Source: Gibbula magus (Eukaryota > Mollusca > Gastropoda > Trochida > Trochidae). Taken from it: DNA of 64,000 nucleotides. Of the stretch, positions 39,976 to 51,137 are shown one piece after another (within the stretch, counting starts at the first letter, position 1; every line of letters starts with the position of its first letter). Under the pieces are notes generated by a model, which was not told the DNA's origin, ran no database searches, and saw only the letters and a list, made by a program, of their open reading frames with translations. Where the stretch lies: contig OW388296.1 of assembly GCA_936450465.1 (NCBI GenBank), positions 11,281,867-11,345,866 of the forward strand, given 5' to 3'. Position numbers and translations under genes: made by a program.

Positions 39976-40746
39976 GTAAACCGGTCGTTTGTGCTTCGTT
40001 CTGATGGGTTCATGATATGTTCAAGGGTTGTGTTCTGACTTTTTTATCGGCAAAAGGGAAGCTAGGCCCTTCTTGGAGTCCGACATTAACTTTGACACAT
40101 ACTGCAAAATTTACTCTGGTTGTTTCCAAGGGGACGCTTTTAAAGCGAAGTGCGCAAATAAACACCTAGTCTGCCATCCAAACCCTTGAGCAAAATATTC
40201 AATTGACGACCAGCCCAGTCTAGAAAATTATAACAAGTCTAGATTATTCAGCTCTATGTTTAGGGCGTCTAGTTTGTATAACTATTTGAAATGTTTGTAG
40301 AATGTTGCTGGTAAGAAAAAAATATTTCTGACACCTAGGGACAAACTCTGTAACGTTAGCAAACTCAGTAGGAAAAGTCAGAATAAATCACTGAAACCCT
40401 GTAATAACAACACATTGTGGCAAATATGTTAGGCGTGGTTTGCCCTGCTGGAATAGCCGCCATTTACGAAGTTCATACAATCATCAGAAACCGTTTCTGA
40501 CGTAATATGAACAAATAAAGAACGATGTAAAAAAAAAAAAAGGAATAGTATCACCTTTATGTAAATGAGTGAACCGTTGAGTGACGTACGGTTCTATAAG
40601 TGTACTTATAAGTATGTACTGTTACTAAAATTATCTGTAATATTTTTTATTGGACTATTTCTACTAAGCATAAACCTTGGAACGTATGGGAAGACAAGGC
40701 AGGACAGTCAACCCTGTTCTGTTCCGTCTGGTGGTTACCGTATGCT

Positions 40747-40867
40747 ACACAGGACAAAGAGTTGAAATCCACCTTGCTGGATCCTCTCGGATCCTTCCGG
40801 ATCCGTCTTATTTGGGGGGAATCCGGAAGGGTCCGCTAAGCAGATTACACCCATTTTGTCCTGTGCT
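40747..40867. mobile_element. Foldback element, copy 2
   Basis: Arms 40749-40803 and 40820-40865 pair, with GGATCCTTCCGGAT and ATCCGGAAGGGTCC at the centre and ACAGGACAAA and TTTTGTCCTGT outside. Related to 2925-3052. Lies in intron 3 of the Ig gene; the short frames over it (40565-40961) are by-products. Confidence 0.68.
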
Positions 40868-41193
40868 ACGTCCTTCATACACTTGGCTATTCTTGCCCCT
40901 TCGTCTAATGGTAATACGTGTTACAATTCAGACAGACATACGTCAACAGCGAAGGGGTTAAAGAAAGAATCTCATCCAGTATGTGTAGTGTCATATATAA
41001 ATACTTAGCCACTAAATGATTTTAAATATGATTACTTTGTTAATTGACGTGATGAATGATATTTAACATTGTTCTGAGAACTATATCTTCGCGACAAGCT
41101 CTTCTAGGTATCGTTCTTTAAACGTTACTTAATATGCAATAGTGGAAATATCTTACGAAACTGAGTAAATAAAATTATACATTTGCGTTACAG

Positions 41194-41265
41194 CGGTAGT
41201 GGTAAAACCTGGAAGTGATAAACACGACTGTATGAAAAGTGGATCCTGCCCAATGGAAGCGAGAG
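41194..41265 (+). CDS. Exon 4: short two-cysteine linker
   Basis: A 72-bp exon in phase 1 at both ends, encoding residues 247-270 (AVVVKPGSDKHDCMKSGSCP and four more). The acceptor is TTGCGTTACAG/CGG and the donor GAGAG/GTGAGA. Recognised because it is the only short open segment here that has both splice sites and continues the phase from exon 3. The C259-x5-C265 pair could form a small loop or link chains. It would act as a stalk between the second Ig domain and the membrane tail. As the exon is symmetric, skipping it would keep the frame. No known domain is recognised. Confidence 0.6.
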
Positions 41266-42179
41266 GTGAGAGCAGAACATACATGTAATCTTTGTCTTCT
41301 CGAACACATTTGGAAAAAATTGGTCGAGAAAATAGTTTCGTCTATTAGTAAGTAAAAGTAGAATGTCAGAACATATATGTTTGAATATTAATGTCGTTTA
41401 AGTCTTCTTTCAAACATTCAAACGAAAGATAAATATTCTCTTTTCTTTTTGTTAAATGGCACTCGACGAAAATACAAATATTGATGTAGCTGTGTCAACA
41501 ATAAAGTCTCAAATACTCAAACATATTATCAGACATAACCAATGTTGATTAGATTATTATTAAAGGTGATATATTTCGGCTTCGATTGACTGCAGATGAC
41601 ACTCTTTTGAATTCAATATACCCTATATTGCTACCAATGTTTCTCGCCCGATGTATTTGAATAGTTTCATTGCTTGCAAGCATATTTTCATATCATATTT
41701 ATTGCAAGAACCCAATCTCACACATCCAAAATCATTGAGAGGCTTTGTGATTTCAGAATAATTCTCGTACATTTCATCTAAATCCTAACAAGATTCAGTT
41801 TTAAAATCGGGGCTAGAATCACCTTGTTCAATATTGACATCCATTTGATATTCCTGGTCCTACACCGGGGGAAGTGCTAGATCGAATCACTGGCACGAGT
41901 GAAGTGTCAATTGTTACCTGACTGTTAAATGATTTCACAGAATTAAAAAGTACTAAAGATCTTGTCAAAATTTGGTCCCGAGATCTACAGATCGTCCTTT
42001 TATTTTGCTACGTTTTTCTTGCGCTCAAACTGGAATAATTCATTTTTAATGACCGGTTTGATTCTCTTGTATGTTGATGTTTTGGAGCTGACAAGCATCG
42101 TTGGCAATATTGTTTATATACGAAATATCGTGCTCTGGTTGGTCGCACATAACGCATATTACTGTCCGATTGGTTGCAG

Positions 42180-42268
42180 ATGGAGATTACGCCGGGAGTG
42201 CGATGTTTGTGAGGTCCAGTGGTTTGGTTGTGACATCCTGTGCTATGATTCTGGCCGCCATCTTGTAG
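42180..42268 (+). CDS. Exon 5: C-terminal exon with GPI-type tail
   Basis: The acceptor GGTTGCAG/ATGG is entered in phase 1 and gives residues 271-299, beginning DGDYAGSAMFVRSS and ending with the hydrophobic run GLVVTSCAMILAAIL before TAG. A small-residue cluster (A275-G276-S277-A278), a short polar spacer and an uncharged hydrophobic extreme C-terminus without a cytoplasmic tail are the layout of a GPI-attachment signal. A very short transmembrane anchor is the alternative. This frame is not the longest one here: another frame is open through 42330, but the phase carried from exons 1-4 selects this one. That an independently fixed phase leads straight into a hydrophobic tail and a stop supports the whole model. 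Confidence 0.63.
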
Positions 42269-43002
42269 CGAGGAATGTTTTTCAACAGGGACAGTTGTCA
42301 ATCAAATTCAAAACAAAACATCGACGTTAAAACTGTTAAGGTGATTTATTGCAATTTAGAGCAACACATGTTAATTTTTATCTAAGTAAAATTATGTAGG
42401 GTTCTTGTTATCTGCGAGATATCTGCGAAGTGTCTATATGGTGTGAATATATAATGCGTTCTTTCTAAACATCGGATAAAATGGTCATTCTTTCGAAAGT
42501 TACTTTTGAATTAAACTAAATAAGTTGTCAATTTTTTTTGTTTACCAAACGCCATTATAATATTACCAACTTTATCGTCCGTTTTCTGCAAGTTACATAG
42601 ATAAGACCTTTTATACATATGGATTTCGTACTTTCGATATGTGATAATTGTCGGAGATCTTACCGCAAGCAGTTCAGTTATAAATCGAAATCAGAGTAAA
42701 ATGTTTAGAGGATGAAATAAGGTGATGTAACTATGTATGCGGCTATTCGTTCTTATGTTTACAACATGATCCAGCAGCGACATCTGCGCAACAAGTGTTT
42801 TTGAATTATGTTATTCGTCTCTCTCCGTTGAGCTCATGGCAAGGTGTGGTGTCATCTCATAGTGCACCACGCGAGACGCATCGTAGTCATTGTTCCATTC
42901 AGTCTGTCCTTCGGTGTTTCAACCTCCATGCTGCCTGTCGCTGCAATGGAATTATAGTTTAATTTATCCAGCTGGGCCGATTAGTTTTCTTACTCATGCA
43001 AG

Positions 43003-43665
43003 TGACAATTTAACTCACAACGACAGTTTAACACACAAGTGACAGTTTAACTCACTGTGACAGATTAACTCACTATTGACAGTTGAACTCATAGATGACA
43101 GTTTAACTCACAAGTGAAAATTTAACTCACAAGTGACAGTTCAACTCACTAGTGACAGTTTAACTCACTGTGACATATTAACTCACTATTGACAGTTGAA
43201 CTTATTAATGACAATTTAACTCATAGGTGACAGTTTAACTCACTGTGACAATTTAACTCACTGTGACAATTTAACTCACAAGTGAAAATTTAACTCGCAA
43301 GTGACAGTTTAACTCACTAGTGACAGTTTAACTCACTGTGACAGATTAACTCACTATTGACAGTTGAACTTATTAATGACAATTTAACTCATAGGTGACA
43401 GTTTAACTTACAGGTGACAGTTTAACTCACAATTGACTGTTTAGTTCACTAATGACAGTTGAACTTACAAGTGACAGTTGAACTCACAAGTGACAGTTTA
43501 ACTTACAAATGACAGTTTAACTCACTGGTGATAATTTAACTCACGGTGAAAGTTTAATTCACAAGTGACTGTTTAGTTCACTGATGACAGTTTAACTCAC
43601 AGTGACAGTATAACTCAATAGTGACAGTTTAACTCAAAAGTGACAGATTAACTCACTATAGACTC
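43003..43665. repeat. Minisatellite, about 18-19-bp unit
   Basis: More than 30 copies of GTGACAGTTTAACTCACAA with variants CACTGTGACAG, CACTATTGACAG and GATGACAG. Located after the stop of the Ig gene, so it would lie in its 3' UTR if the 44694 poly(A) site is used. Confidence 0.9.
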
Positions 43666-43762
43666 ATTCCTGACTACCGTTTAGCCGTTCCCTATCAGTA
43701 CGTTAAGCAGTACAACGCTTGGTCCATGCACTTCACATCTCTCATGTTTTCATTTCGTGTAG

Positions 43763-43860
43763 ATTGCGTCCATTCAGGTGGCAACTGCACCCCTATAAAC
43801 ATTAACTTATGGTTTCCTTACCTCGATATTCACGCTACGTCTCTACAGAACAATGTTTGA
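43763..43860 (+). CDS. Possible alternative last exon of the Ig gene
   Basis: A pyrimidine-rich acceptor (TTTTCATTTCGTGTAG) is followed by a 98-bp frame that, entered in phase 1, reads DCVHSGGNCTPINI and ends at TGA (43858-43860). The D-C-x-x-S-G-x-x-C pattern resembles exon 4 (D-C-M-K-S-G-S-C). If spliced from exon 3 or exon 4 it would give a protein without the hydrophobic tail, so a secreted form. It lies directly after a minisatellite and could equally be untranslated sequence of the normal transcript or chance. Confidence 0.25.
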
Positions 43861-44263
43861 TTATATGTACACTTCATTACAGCCCTTTATGTGACGTTTA
43901 TATAGAACTACTCGACTTTGTGTTCAGTGGGATTTGAGCAACCTTTGTCAGCATTTAGAGTACGGGTTGTTTGATAAGTATTTATAATCATTCTTATCAT
44001 AAACACACTATTTTTGTATTATCACTCGCTTTTGGATACTTTTTGACGATATGTGTGGATTTGCGAATCCCGGATGTACATTAACTACGATACATATTGT
44101 GGATGAAAACACGACTTGTGTATATAAATATACTTGTTATTGTCGTTACGGTTGCTCAGTTACATCGAGGGATATGACTGGACAGAAGGTTGATATTAAT
44201 GCAATGTTACATACATGATAAGTAGTATTTCATCCTGCTACGTCAGGCAATTTGTGTTCGCAA

Positions 44264-44465
44264 GGCTCCTACAGTCTCCTGATTTTCTAATCAGCCCACG
44301 CCTCAAATTGCTGAAGGTTGGTTTCTCGTCGCTATGTATTTAATCAGCCAATGATATGTTGTGATTTGAAATTTGGTCGTCGCTCATTGGTAATCCCAGC
44401 TGAGCACTGTCAATATTGCAGGACTTATAGCCAGTACTGATTAGAAAATTGGGATTGTAGGAACC
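44264..44465. mobile_element. MITE-like inverted-repeat element
   Basis: The left end GGCTCCTACAGTCTCCTGAT plus TTTCTAATCAG pairs with the right end CTGATTAGAAAATTGGGAT plus TGTAGGAACC. About 200 bp, non-coding, within the predicted 3' UTR. Confidence 0.7.
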
Positions 44466-44693
44466 GTGCGGATACAACTACACTGAAGAACGGGGTGCGT
44501 AGTCTTTAGCTATTTTAAGTCCGAGCTGAAGCGTGTTAGTGTATGAATATGTTACCTGTGTGACCAAGTCTAGTCGTGACATGGATAGGTACAGCCTCTA
44601 TCTCAGTACTCTATTTCATAGAACGTGTTCTGATGCAAATGTAAAATCATCATAAATGTTGAAAGTTGTAAAAATGTACATTCTCTTCTTGTT

Positions 44694-44699
44694 AATAAA
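44694..44699 (+). terminator. Polyadenylation signal, likely end of the Ig gene
   Basis: AATAAA followed within 30 bp by a T/GT-rich stretch (TCTTTTTGTATT, then TGTCTTGTCTATGTG), the normal layout of a cleavage and polyadenylation site. It is the clearest such site I noticed on the + strand after the stop at 42268. It would give a 3' UTR of about 2.4 kb containing the 43.0-kb minisatellite and a small inverted-repeat element. Confidence 0.45.
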
Positions 44700-44719
44700 C
44701 TCTTTTTGTATTAATATGT

Positions 44720-46370
44720 CTTGTCTATGTGATTTGATTTATGTTTTTTTCCTCTCAATAGCTCCTAGATTTTACTATCATATTTAGGATCCTCTACCGT
44801 ATTTATACTCGAGCAGAACAAAGCAAACTAAGGAACGAATATCAGTTTAGGTCTGTGACATTTGAATTTGAGACAGTAAGAGATAAAAGAAGTTATTATT
44901 TATTTAGACCCCCATATTTAACATATATGAATTGAACGAAGTAAATCTATCGAGAAACAATGGACTCTCGCACAGCTCTGGTGCCTGTGTTTCTGCGTCA
45001 ACTCATGTCACATTACCGGGCACCGGCTACATAATCAGGTTCATACGCTTCAACTTTCAAACTTTAGATCCACGTTTATTGTTACTTGATTGGAATTTCA
45101 CCGCCTGCACCTCAACGACGCCATCGCAGTTGTCAAGATTTACAACCATGCCTTTTGTGTTCTATGACGTTCCTCTGGAAAGTTACAGGGACTGATCTCA
45201 CATTACTGGTGCTTTGAAGTTGCTTTATGGTAACCAATGATTACAAGTGCCGGGTCTCATCAGGTCCAAACAGACCCTATTTCATGTGTCGACTTTTTAC
45301 GAAGGACAAAACATTAAAAGAATCAGTTTTGTTTACAGCTAAAAATACGGCCAAAAATACCATGAAAGACATAACGTTCAAATGTTCCTTTTTACAAGTC
45401 ACATCACACTGATACACACCTTAACCCTTATAATAACTTTAACCATAACCTTAACACCACTAGAGTACGTACTTGTCCCTTACACCGGGAGAGGTGATAG
45501 GTTAACGCAGAGTTCAAGAGTAGTTCATTTACATCAGTATTATTGCATGGAGAAAGTCCGCAACACCAGTGTTGCTATCTACTGCGGGGGAACCTGCGTG
45601 TAATAGCTACAACCAGCGAACCATGGTTGGTACTGCATTTACATTCTCACAGCAGACAAAGTTGCCGAGTACCCGGCAGCAGAAAACAATGTGTAACGAA
45701 TGGAAGAATGTTTTAGAATTGGTCTACTCAAATGTGATGCGTGCTGATAGTCAGATTCGATCAGAAATAAAGTCAAGTTGAAAAACATATCCTGGATATC
45801 TGCTCGACCTTGTTGAGACATAGATATCTATTGTATGTATCTCAACCAGTTATATGTTGTACAGATTAGTGTTAAAATTAATAACAACCGATTAAAAAAT
45901 TAATACAAACATTTCATTTAGAAGTCTTTATCATCAGCTTTCTCATTTGGGATACAATACCTTGCTTTCTGTACATACAAATTGACATTTGCCATTTAAA
46001 CTACAATAGCAGTGTGTTTGTTTATTAAATCACGGAGATAGATACTGGAGGCGATTAGTTGAGCAGGAAAAGTTTAATCACCGCGTGGCCAGGCAACGGA
46101 TCAATAAAAGAGTAATTATATTGTGGCATCCTTTGTAACATGAGCAGCATCAGTTCTTCTCCCAACACTCTTACAGTGTGCACTATACAGTACAGTTATA
46201 TATACGGTTAAGATTTTCCACCTACGGTATTAGAGTTGTATTTGCTTTTATCTGTTTCATTTAAAACTGCTTGGCTATGATTCCAAATACGCGTCATATA
46301 TCATCGTCATTCATTTGTCACTTTATAAAACTCAAATCAAAAGGAAAATTGTAATGAATAAATGCTAAAG
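44720..46370. other. No recognisable gene
   Basis: Short + frames at 44932-45195, 45227-45412 and 45382-45781 show no domain and no convincing splice signals. A TTAACC-rich patch near 45420-45460 is too short and irregular to be telomeric. Confidence 0.45.
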
Positions 46371-46374
46371 AGTG

Positions 46375-48873
46375 ATGACCACAGGTGTTCGTCAACGTCT
46401 ATGAGCATATTGTGACGACCAAGGTGTTCCTCAACGTCTATGGGCATATTGTGACGACCCAGGTGTTCGTCAACGTCTATGAGCATATTGTGACGACCCC
46501 AGATATTCGTCAACGTCTATGAGCATATTGTGACGACCCAGGTGTTCGTCAACGTCTATGAGCATATTGTGGTGACGACCCATGCGTCCGTCAACGTCTA
46601 TGAGCATATTGTGACGACCCAGGTGTTCGTCAACGTCTATGAGCATATTGTGACGACCCTGGTGTTCGTCAACGTCTATGAGCATATTGTGACGACCCAG
46701 GTGTTCGTCAACGTCTATGAGCATATTGTGACGACCCCAGATGTTCGTCAACGTCTATGATCATATTGTGACGACCCAGGTGTTCGTCAACGTCTATGAG
46801 TATATTGTGATGACCCCTGGTGTTCTTCAACCTCTATGAGCATATTGTGACGACCCAGGTGTTCGTCAACGTCTATGAGCATATTGTGGTGACGACCCAT
46901 GTGTCCGTCAACGTCTATGAGCATATTGTAACGACCCAGGTGTTCGTCAACGTCTATGAGCATATTGTGACGACCCTGGTGTTCGTCAACGTCTATGAGC
47001 ATATTGTGACGACCCAGGTGTTCGTCAACGTCTATGAGTATATTGTGACGACCCCTGGTGTTATTCAACGTCTATGAGCATATTGTGACGACCAAGGTGT
47101 TCGGAAACGTCTATGAGCATAATGTGACGACCCAGGTGTTCGTCAACGTCTATGAGCATAGTGTGACGACCCAGGTGTTCGTCAACGTCTATGAGCATAT
47201 TGTGACGACCCCAGGTGTTCGTCAACGTCTATTAGCATATTGTGACGACCCCACATGTTCGTCAACGTCTATGAGCATATTGTGACGACCCAGATGTTCG
47301 TCAACGTCTATGAGCACTTGTGACGACCCAGATGTTCGTCAACGTCTATGAGCATAGTGTGACGACCCAGGTGTTCGTCAACGTCTATGAGCATATTACG
47401 ACGACCACATGTGTTCGTCAACGTCTATGAGCATATTGTGACGATCCCATGTGTTCGTCAACGTCTATGAGCATATTTTGACGATCCAGGTGTTTCTCAA
47501 CGTCTATGGGCATATTAGGACGACCCCAGGTGTTCGTCAACGTCTATGAGCTTATTGTGACGACCCAGGTGTTCCTCAACGTCTATGAGCATATTAGGAT
47601 GACCCCAGATGTTCGTCAACGTCTATGAGCATATTGTGACGATCCAGGTGTTCGTCAACGTCTATGAGCATATTGTGACGACCCCAGGTGTTCGTCAACG
47701 TCTATTAGCATATTACGACGACCCCAGGTGTTCGTCAACGTCTATGAGCATATGGTGACGACCCAGATGTTCGTCAACGTCTATGAGCACTTGTGACGAC
47801 CCAGTTGTTCGTCAACGTCTATGAGCATAGTGTGACGACCCAGGTGTTCGTCAACGTCTATGAGCATATTACGACGACCCCATGTGTTCGTCAACGTCTA
47901 TGAGCATATTGTGACGATCCCATGTGTTCGTCAACGTCTATGAGCATATTGTAACGATCCAGGTGTTTCTCAACGTCTATGGGCATATTAGGACGACCCC
48001 AGGTGTTCGTCAACGTCTATGAGCTTATTGTGACGACCCAGGTGTTCGTCAACGTCTATGAGCATATTGTGACGACCCAGATGTTCGTCAACGTCTATGA
48101 GCATATTAGGACGACCCCAGGTGTTTGTCAACGTCTATGAGCATATTGTGACGACCCAGGTGATCGTCAACGTCTACGAGTATATTGTGATGACCCCTGG
48201 TGTTCTTCAACGTCTATGAGCATATTGTGACGACCAGATATGTTCGTCAACGTCTATGAGCATATTGTGACGACCCAGGTGTTCGTCAACGTCTATGAGC
48301 ATATTGGGACGACCCCAGGTATTCGTCAACGTCTATGAGCATATTGGGACGACCCCAAGTGTTCGTCATCGTCTGTGAGCATATTAGGACGACCCCAAGT
48401 GTTCGTCAACGTCTATGAGCATATCCGGACGACCCAAATTGTTCGTGAACGTCTATGAGCATATGTTGACGACCCCAAGCGTTAGTCAACGTCTATGAGC
48501 ATATTGTGATGACCCCAGGTGTTCGTCAACGTCTATGAGAATTTTGTGACGACCCATGTGTATGTCAACGTCTATGAGCTATTGTGACGACCCCATATGT
48601 TCGTCAACGTCTATGAGCATATTGTGACGACCCAGGTGTTCGTCAACGTCTATGAGCATATTGGGACGACCCCAAGTTTTCGTCATCGGCTTTGAGCATA
48701 TTACGACGACCCCAGGTGTTCGTCAACGTCTATGAGCATATGGTGACGACCCAGGTGTTCGTCAACGTCTATGAGCATATTGTGACGACCCCAAGTGTTC
48801 GTCAACGTCTATGATCATATTGTGACGAACCAGGTGTTCGTCAACGTCTATGAGCATATTGGGACGACCCCAG
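46375..48873. repeat. Large minisatellite, 39-bp unit
   Basis: About 64 copies of TGTTCGTCAACGTCTATGAG plus CATATTGTGACGACCCAGG. Variants (GTGGTGACGACCCATGCGTCC, CACTTGTGACGACC, CATATTAGGACGACC, CATATTACGACGACC) recur in blocks, giving higher-order repeats: 46470-46751 and 46787-47068 are near copies 317 bp apart, and another block recurs about 470 bp apart (47514, 47988). As 39 = 3 x 13, both strands show long open frames with a 13-residue period; these are not genes. Confidence 0.95.
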
Positions 48874-49086
48874 CCGGCGGTTCAACAAAATGTAGCGCTT
48901 CGTAGCGCTCATTGATCGCTCAATGTAGCGCCCAATGAGCGCTTCTTCTCTCTTGAACGACACAGTGCAAATTCCTCGAAGTTTGCTCGCCTTGCTACGT
49001 AGCGATACACTGAGCAATCGCGTTCAAGAAAGGTTTAAACGTAATCGCTAATTGAGCGATTACTTTGAAACCTATCTTGAACACGG
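48874..49086. mobile_element. Foldback insertion within the 39-bp array
   Basis: Interrupts the array between CGACCCCAG and CCCAGGTGTTCGTC. The right half (49021-49083) is a long inverted repeat: GTTCAAGAAAGGTTTAAACG with TTTGAAACCTATCTTGAAC. The left half has several TAGCGCTCATTGA / TCAATG-AGCGCT pairings. The array resumes in one degenerate unit to about 49135. A CCCAG on both sides may be a target duplication. Confidence 0.65.
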
Positions 49087-49132
49087 CCCAGGTGTTCGTC
49101 AAGTTGGTAAGCATATCGTGACGACACCAGCC

Positions 49133-49530
49133 GTTAGCCTTCGTAAGCATCTTTACAGTATCATGATATTGGCAGTGGAACATCCCCGTGGTATGCAGTC
49201 GTATGTATCTTAACAGTATCATGGTATTCGTAGGTGAACAAACCTGCTTTATGCCGTATTAAGCATTAAGTTACTGCCAGTCGAACGAGCCAGTGGTATG
49301 CAGTCATTTGCATCTTTATACTATTAGTATCATGGTATCGGCAGGCGAACATTCCTGAGGTATGCACTCGTATGCATCTTTATAATACCTTATTATTGGC
49401 AGGCGAACAAACCTGTGATATGCCGTCGAATGCATCTTTATAGTATCATGGTATTGGCAGATGAACAAACATAAGCATCTTTGTAATATTATGATTTTGT
49501 AGTCGAACACACAGGTAGTATGCAATCGTC
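49133..49530. repeat. Degenerate tandem repeat, about 60-bp unit
   Basis: Six to seven diverged copies around TATGCATCTTTATAGTATCA, TGGTATTGGCAGGCGAAC and AAACCTGTGGTATGCAGTCG. It starts directly after the 39-bp array, but its unit is different. Confidence 0.75.
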
Positions 49531-50188
49531 ATTATCTGTACATACGTTTGTCTTGGGTAGATAAGCAAGCTGAGATGCAATGCTTTTCTGTCCATTGATT
49601 AATGGTGTGTGTAGACGGAGCTCACGCTGAGACGGAATGTCAACAGATGATTTCGAGTCAAATAGACTTCGACCGCAGTAACTGATTCTTATTCAGTCTT
49701 ACTTCAGCTTACACAATTACAACTGCGCCGCACATAGAAACAGCATGAATCGTTTAACAAAAGACAATAATCAGTGATCCTCTACGTAATGTGAACCGTG
49801 GTTGCACGATACATTCCGAGGTAAATTAAGTTGCATTTTAATGTTGAACCGTCTCGATTCTACAAATAAGTTTACAGAGGATAATAGTATGTCTGCGTGG
49901 TGCTTGGTTAGATTCTATTCGCTAATTAGGGATATACGTCATTGGTGTACATAACCTAAAGCAAATATGGAACTAGAACATGTAAGCAGTGATCATTAGA
50001 CATTATAAACATTATGAAACGTTATATATGTCACGATATGGATGAGTAAAGTTTTTTCTTTAATTAATTGTTTGATATTTCTACAAAATTAAAGTTACTG
50101 AGTTTTAAACTAAAGACTCATAAATACAAATACAGGATGAATATATTAAACAAGTAGTTCTGTGAATGAGTCCAATCTTGATTTCAGG

Positions 50189-50470
50189 TAAGAACAGAAA
50201 GATTTTCTGGTAACAACTTCTTTAATGTGATAATACACGACGTTTCGGAGTACATACTCACTCCTTCATCAGGTGGAATGCAAGGAAATAACATGGAGAT
50301 GATGCAGTAAAATCCATCAACAGGTACAATAGGACCATCAATTTTGTCATGTTCTTACATTCCACCTGATGAAAGAGTGAGTATGTACTGTATGTATGTC
50401 GTATGTATGTATGTATGTCGTGTATTTTCACATTAAAGAAGTTGTTATCCAGAAAAGCTTCCTGTTCTTA
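50189..50470. mobile_element. Inverted-repeat element with hammerhead-like core
   Basis: Arms of about 90 bp pair across a roughly 70-bp centre: left AGAACAGAAAGATTTTCTGG onward, right ending AGAAAAGCTTCCTGTTCT. Both arms carry TTCTTTAATGTGATAATACAC-like and ACCTGATGAAG-like motifs. The right arm contains a short TATG repeat expansion that broke its symmetry. Similar CTGATGA ... GAAACG motifs occur in Penelope-like and other retroelements (established knowledge); no reverse transcriptase is present here. Confidence 0.7.
50235..50280 (-). ncRNA. Hammerhead-ribozyme-like core (incomplete)
   Basis: Read on the - strand: CTGATGA (50266-50272), then GGAGT ... ACTCC able to form stem II, then GAAA (50243-50246), then CGTCGTG. 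These are the conserved core boxes of hammerhead ribozymes in the right order. I cannot find the second strand of stem III and the cleavage site nearby, and there is an extra A between CTGATGA and the stem, so activity is doubtful. The + strand copy in the right arm has lost the GAAA box. Confidence 0.3.
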
Positions 50471-51137
50471 TGTATACCACTTTTAAATGCCCTTCAAAGA
50501 CATGATTCAAGATGTTCTTCTTTCTTCACAGTTATTGTGGATATAGTCTGGAGCATTAGCAGAGGACATCAGTAAACTGTATTAAATTTTAAATCAACAA
50601 ACTCGAATTGAAAAGGTACCAATACCACTTCCGCAGTTGGATATATAGATAATACTACACGAGGTCTCATTACATATGAATTATACGAAACAAGTGTCCT
50701 TCCGACGGTATCTGAGGAAGGTCAAGAGTTTCATTAATTTTATTAATTTTATTAATTAGGATTAGGGAAACAATTCTACGTAACCGAAACCGGTTTCAAC
50801 AACCGAGTGCGTAATAATTGACGTAAACTGGTCCGAACGCTTGTTTGCTACGCCTATTGCGTATATCTACGACGAAATAATGTAGTTCATGAGATTTAGT
50901 TAAATAAATCAAAAGTGGACTGTAGAATTTTACAAATTAGGTTTGTGCCATGAACTGTATTTGTTATGTTATGTCCTGCAAGTATTAGTATTGCTATTAT
51001 TATTAATTATCCTAGTATCATTATTGGATTTCTTTTTTATTCATTATTCATATTTTTAGATACGTTTTTTTTAAAATACTCTTAATAATGAAAATAACAA
51101 TAATAGAACAAAACTAGGATTGACGCGTCAATACTGC

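Noticed and set aside
41962..42330. 122-codon + frame over exon 5
   Set aside because: It reads through the acceptor in a different phase; the phase fixed by exons 1-4 gives the hydrophobic tail and stop instead.
38705..44700. FREP-type gene (Ig domains plus fibrinogen domain)
   Set aside because: The signal peptide, two Ig domains and a cysteine linker fit the N-terminal layout, but no fibrinogen, C-type lectin or galectin exon was seen downstream, and exon 5 ends in a stop.
45410..45465. Telomere-like TTAACC sequence
   Set aside because: Only a few irregular, mixed copies (TTAACCC, TTAACCA, TTAACAC); also seen near 2815. Not a telomeric array.
46470..47285. Repetitive frames on both strands (13-residue period)
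   Set aside because: By-products of the 39-bp minisatellite, interrupted wherever the unit length varies.
46375..48873. CRISPR-like regular repeats
   Set aside because: Units are contiguous without unique spacers, no cas genes are present and the genome is eukaryotic; this is a minisatellite.
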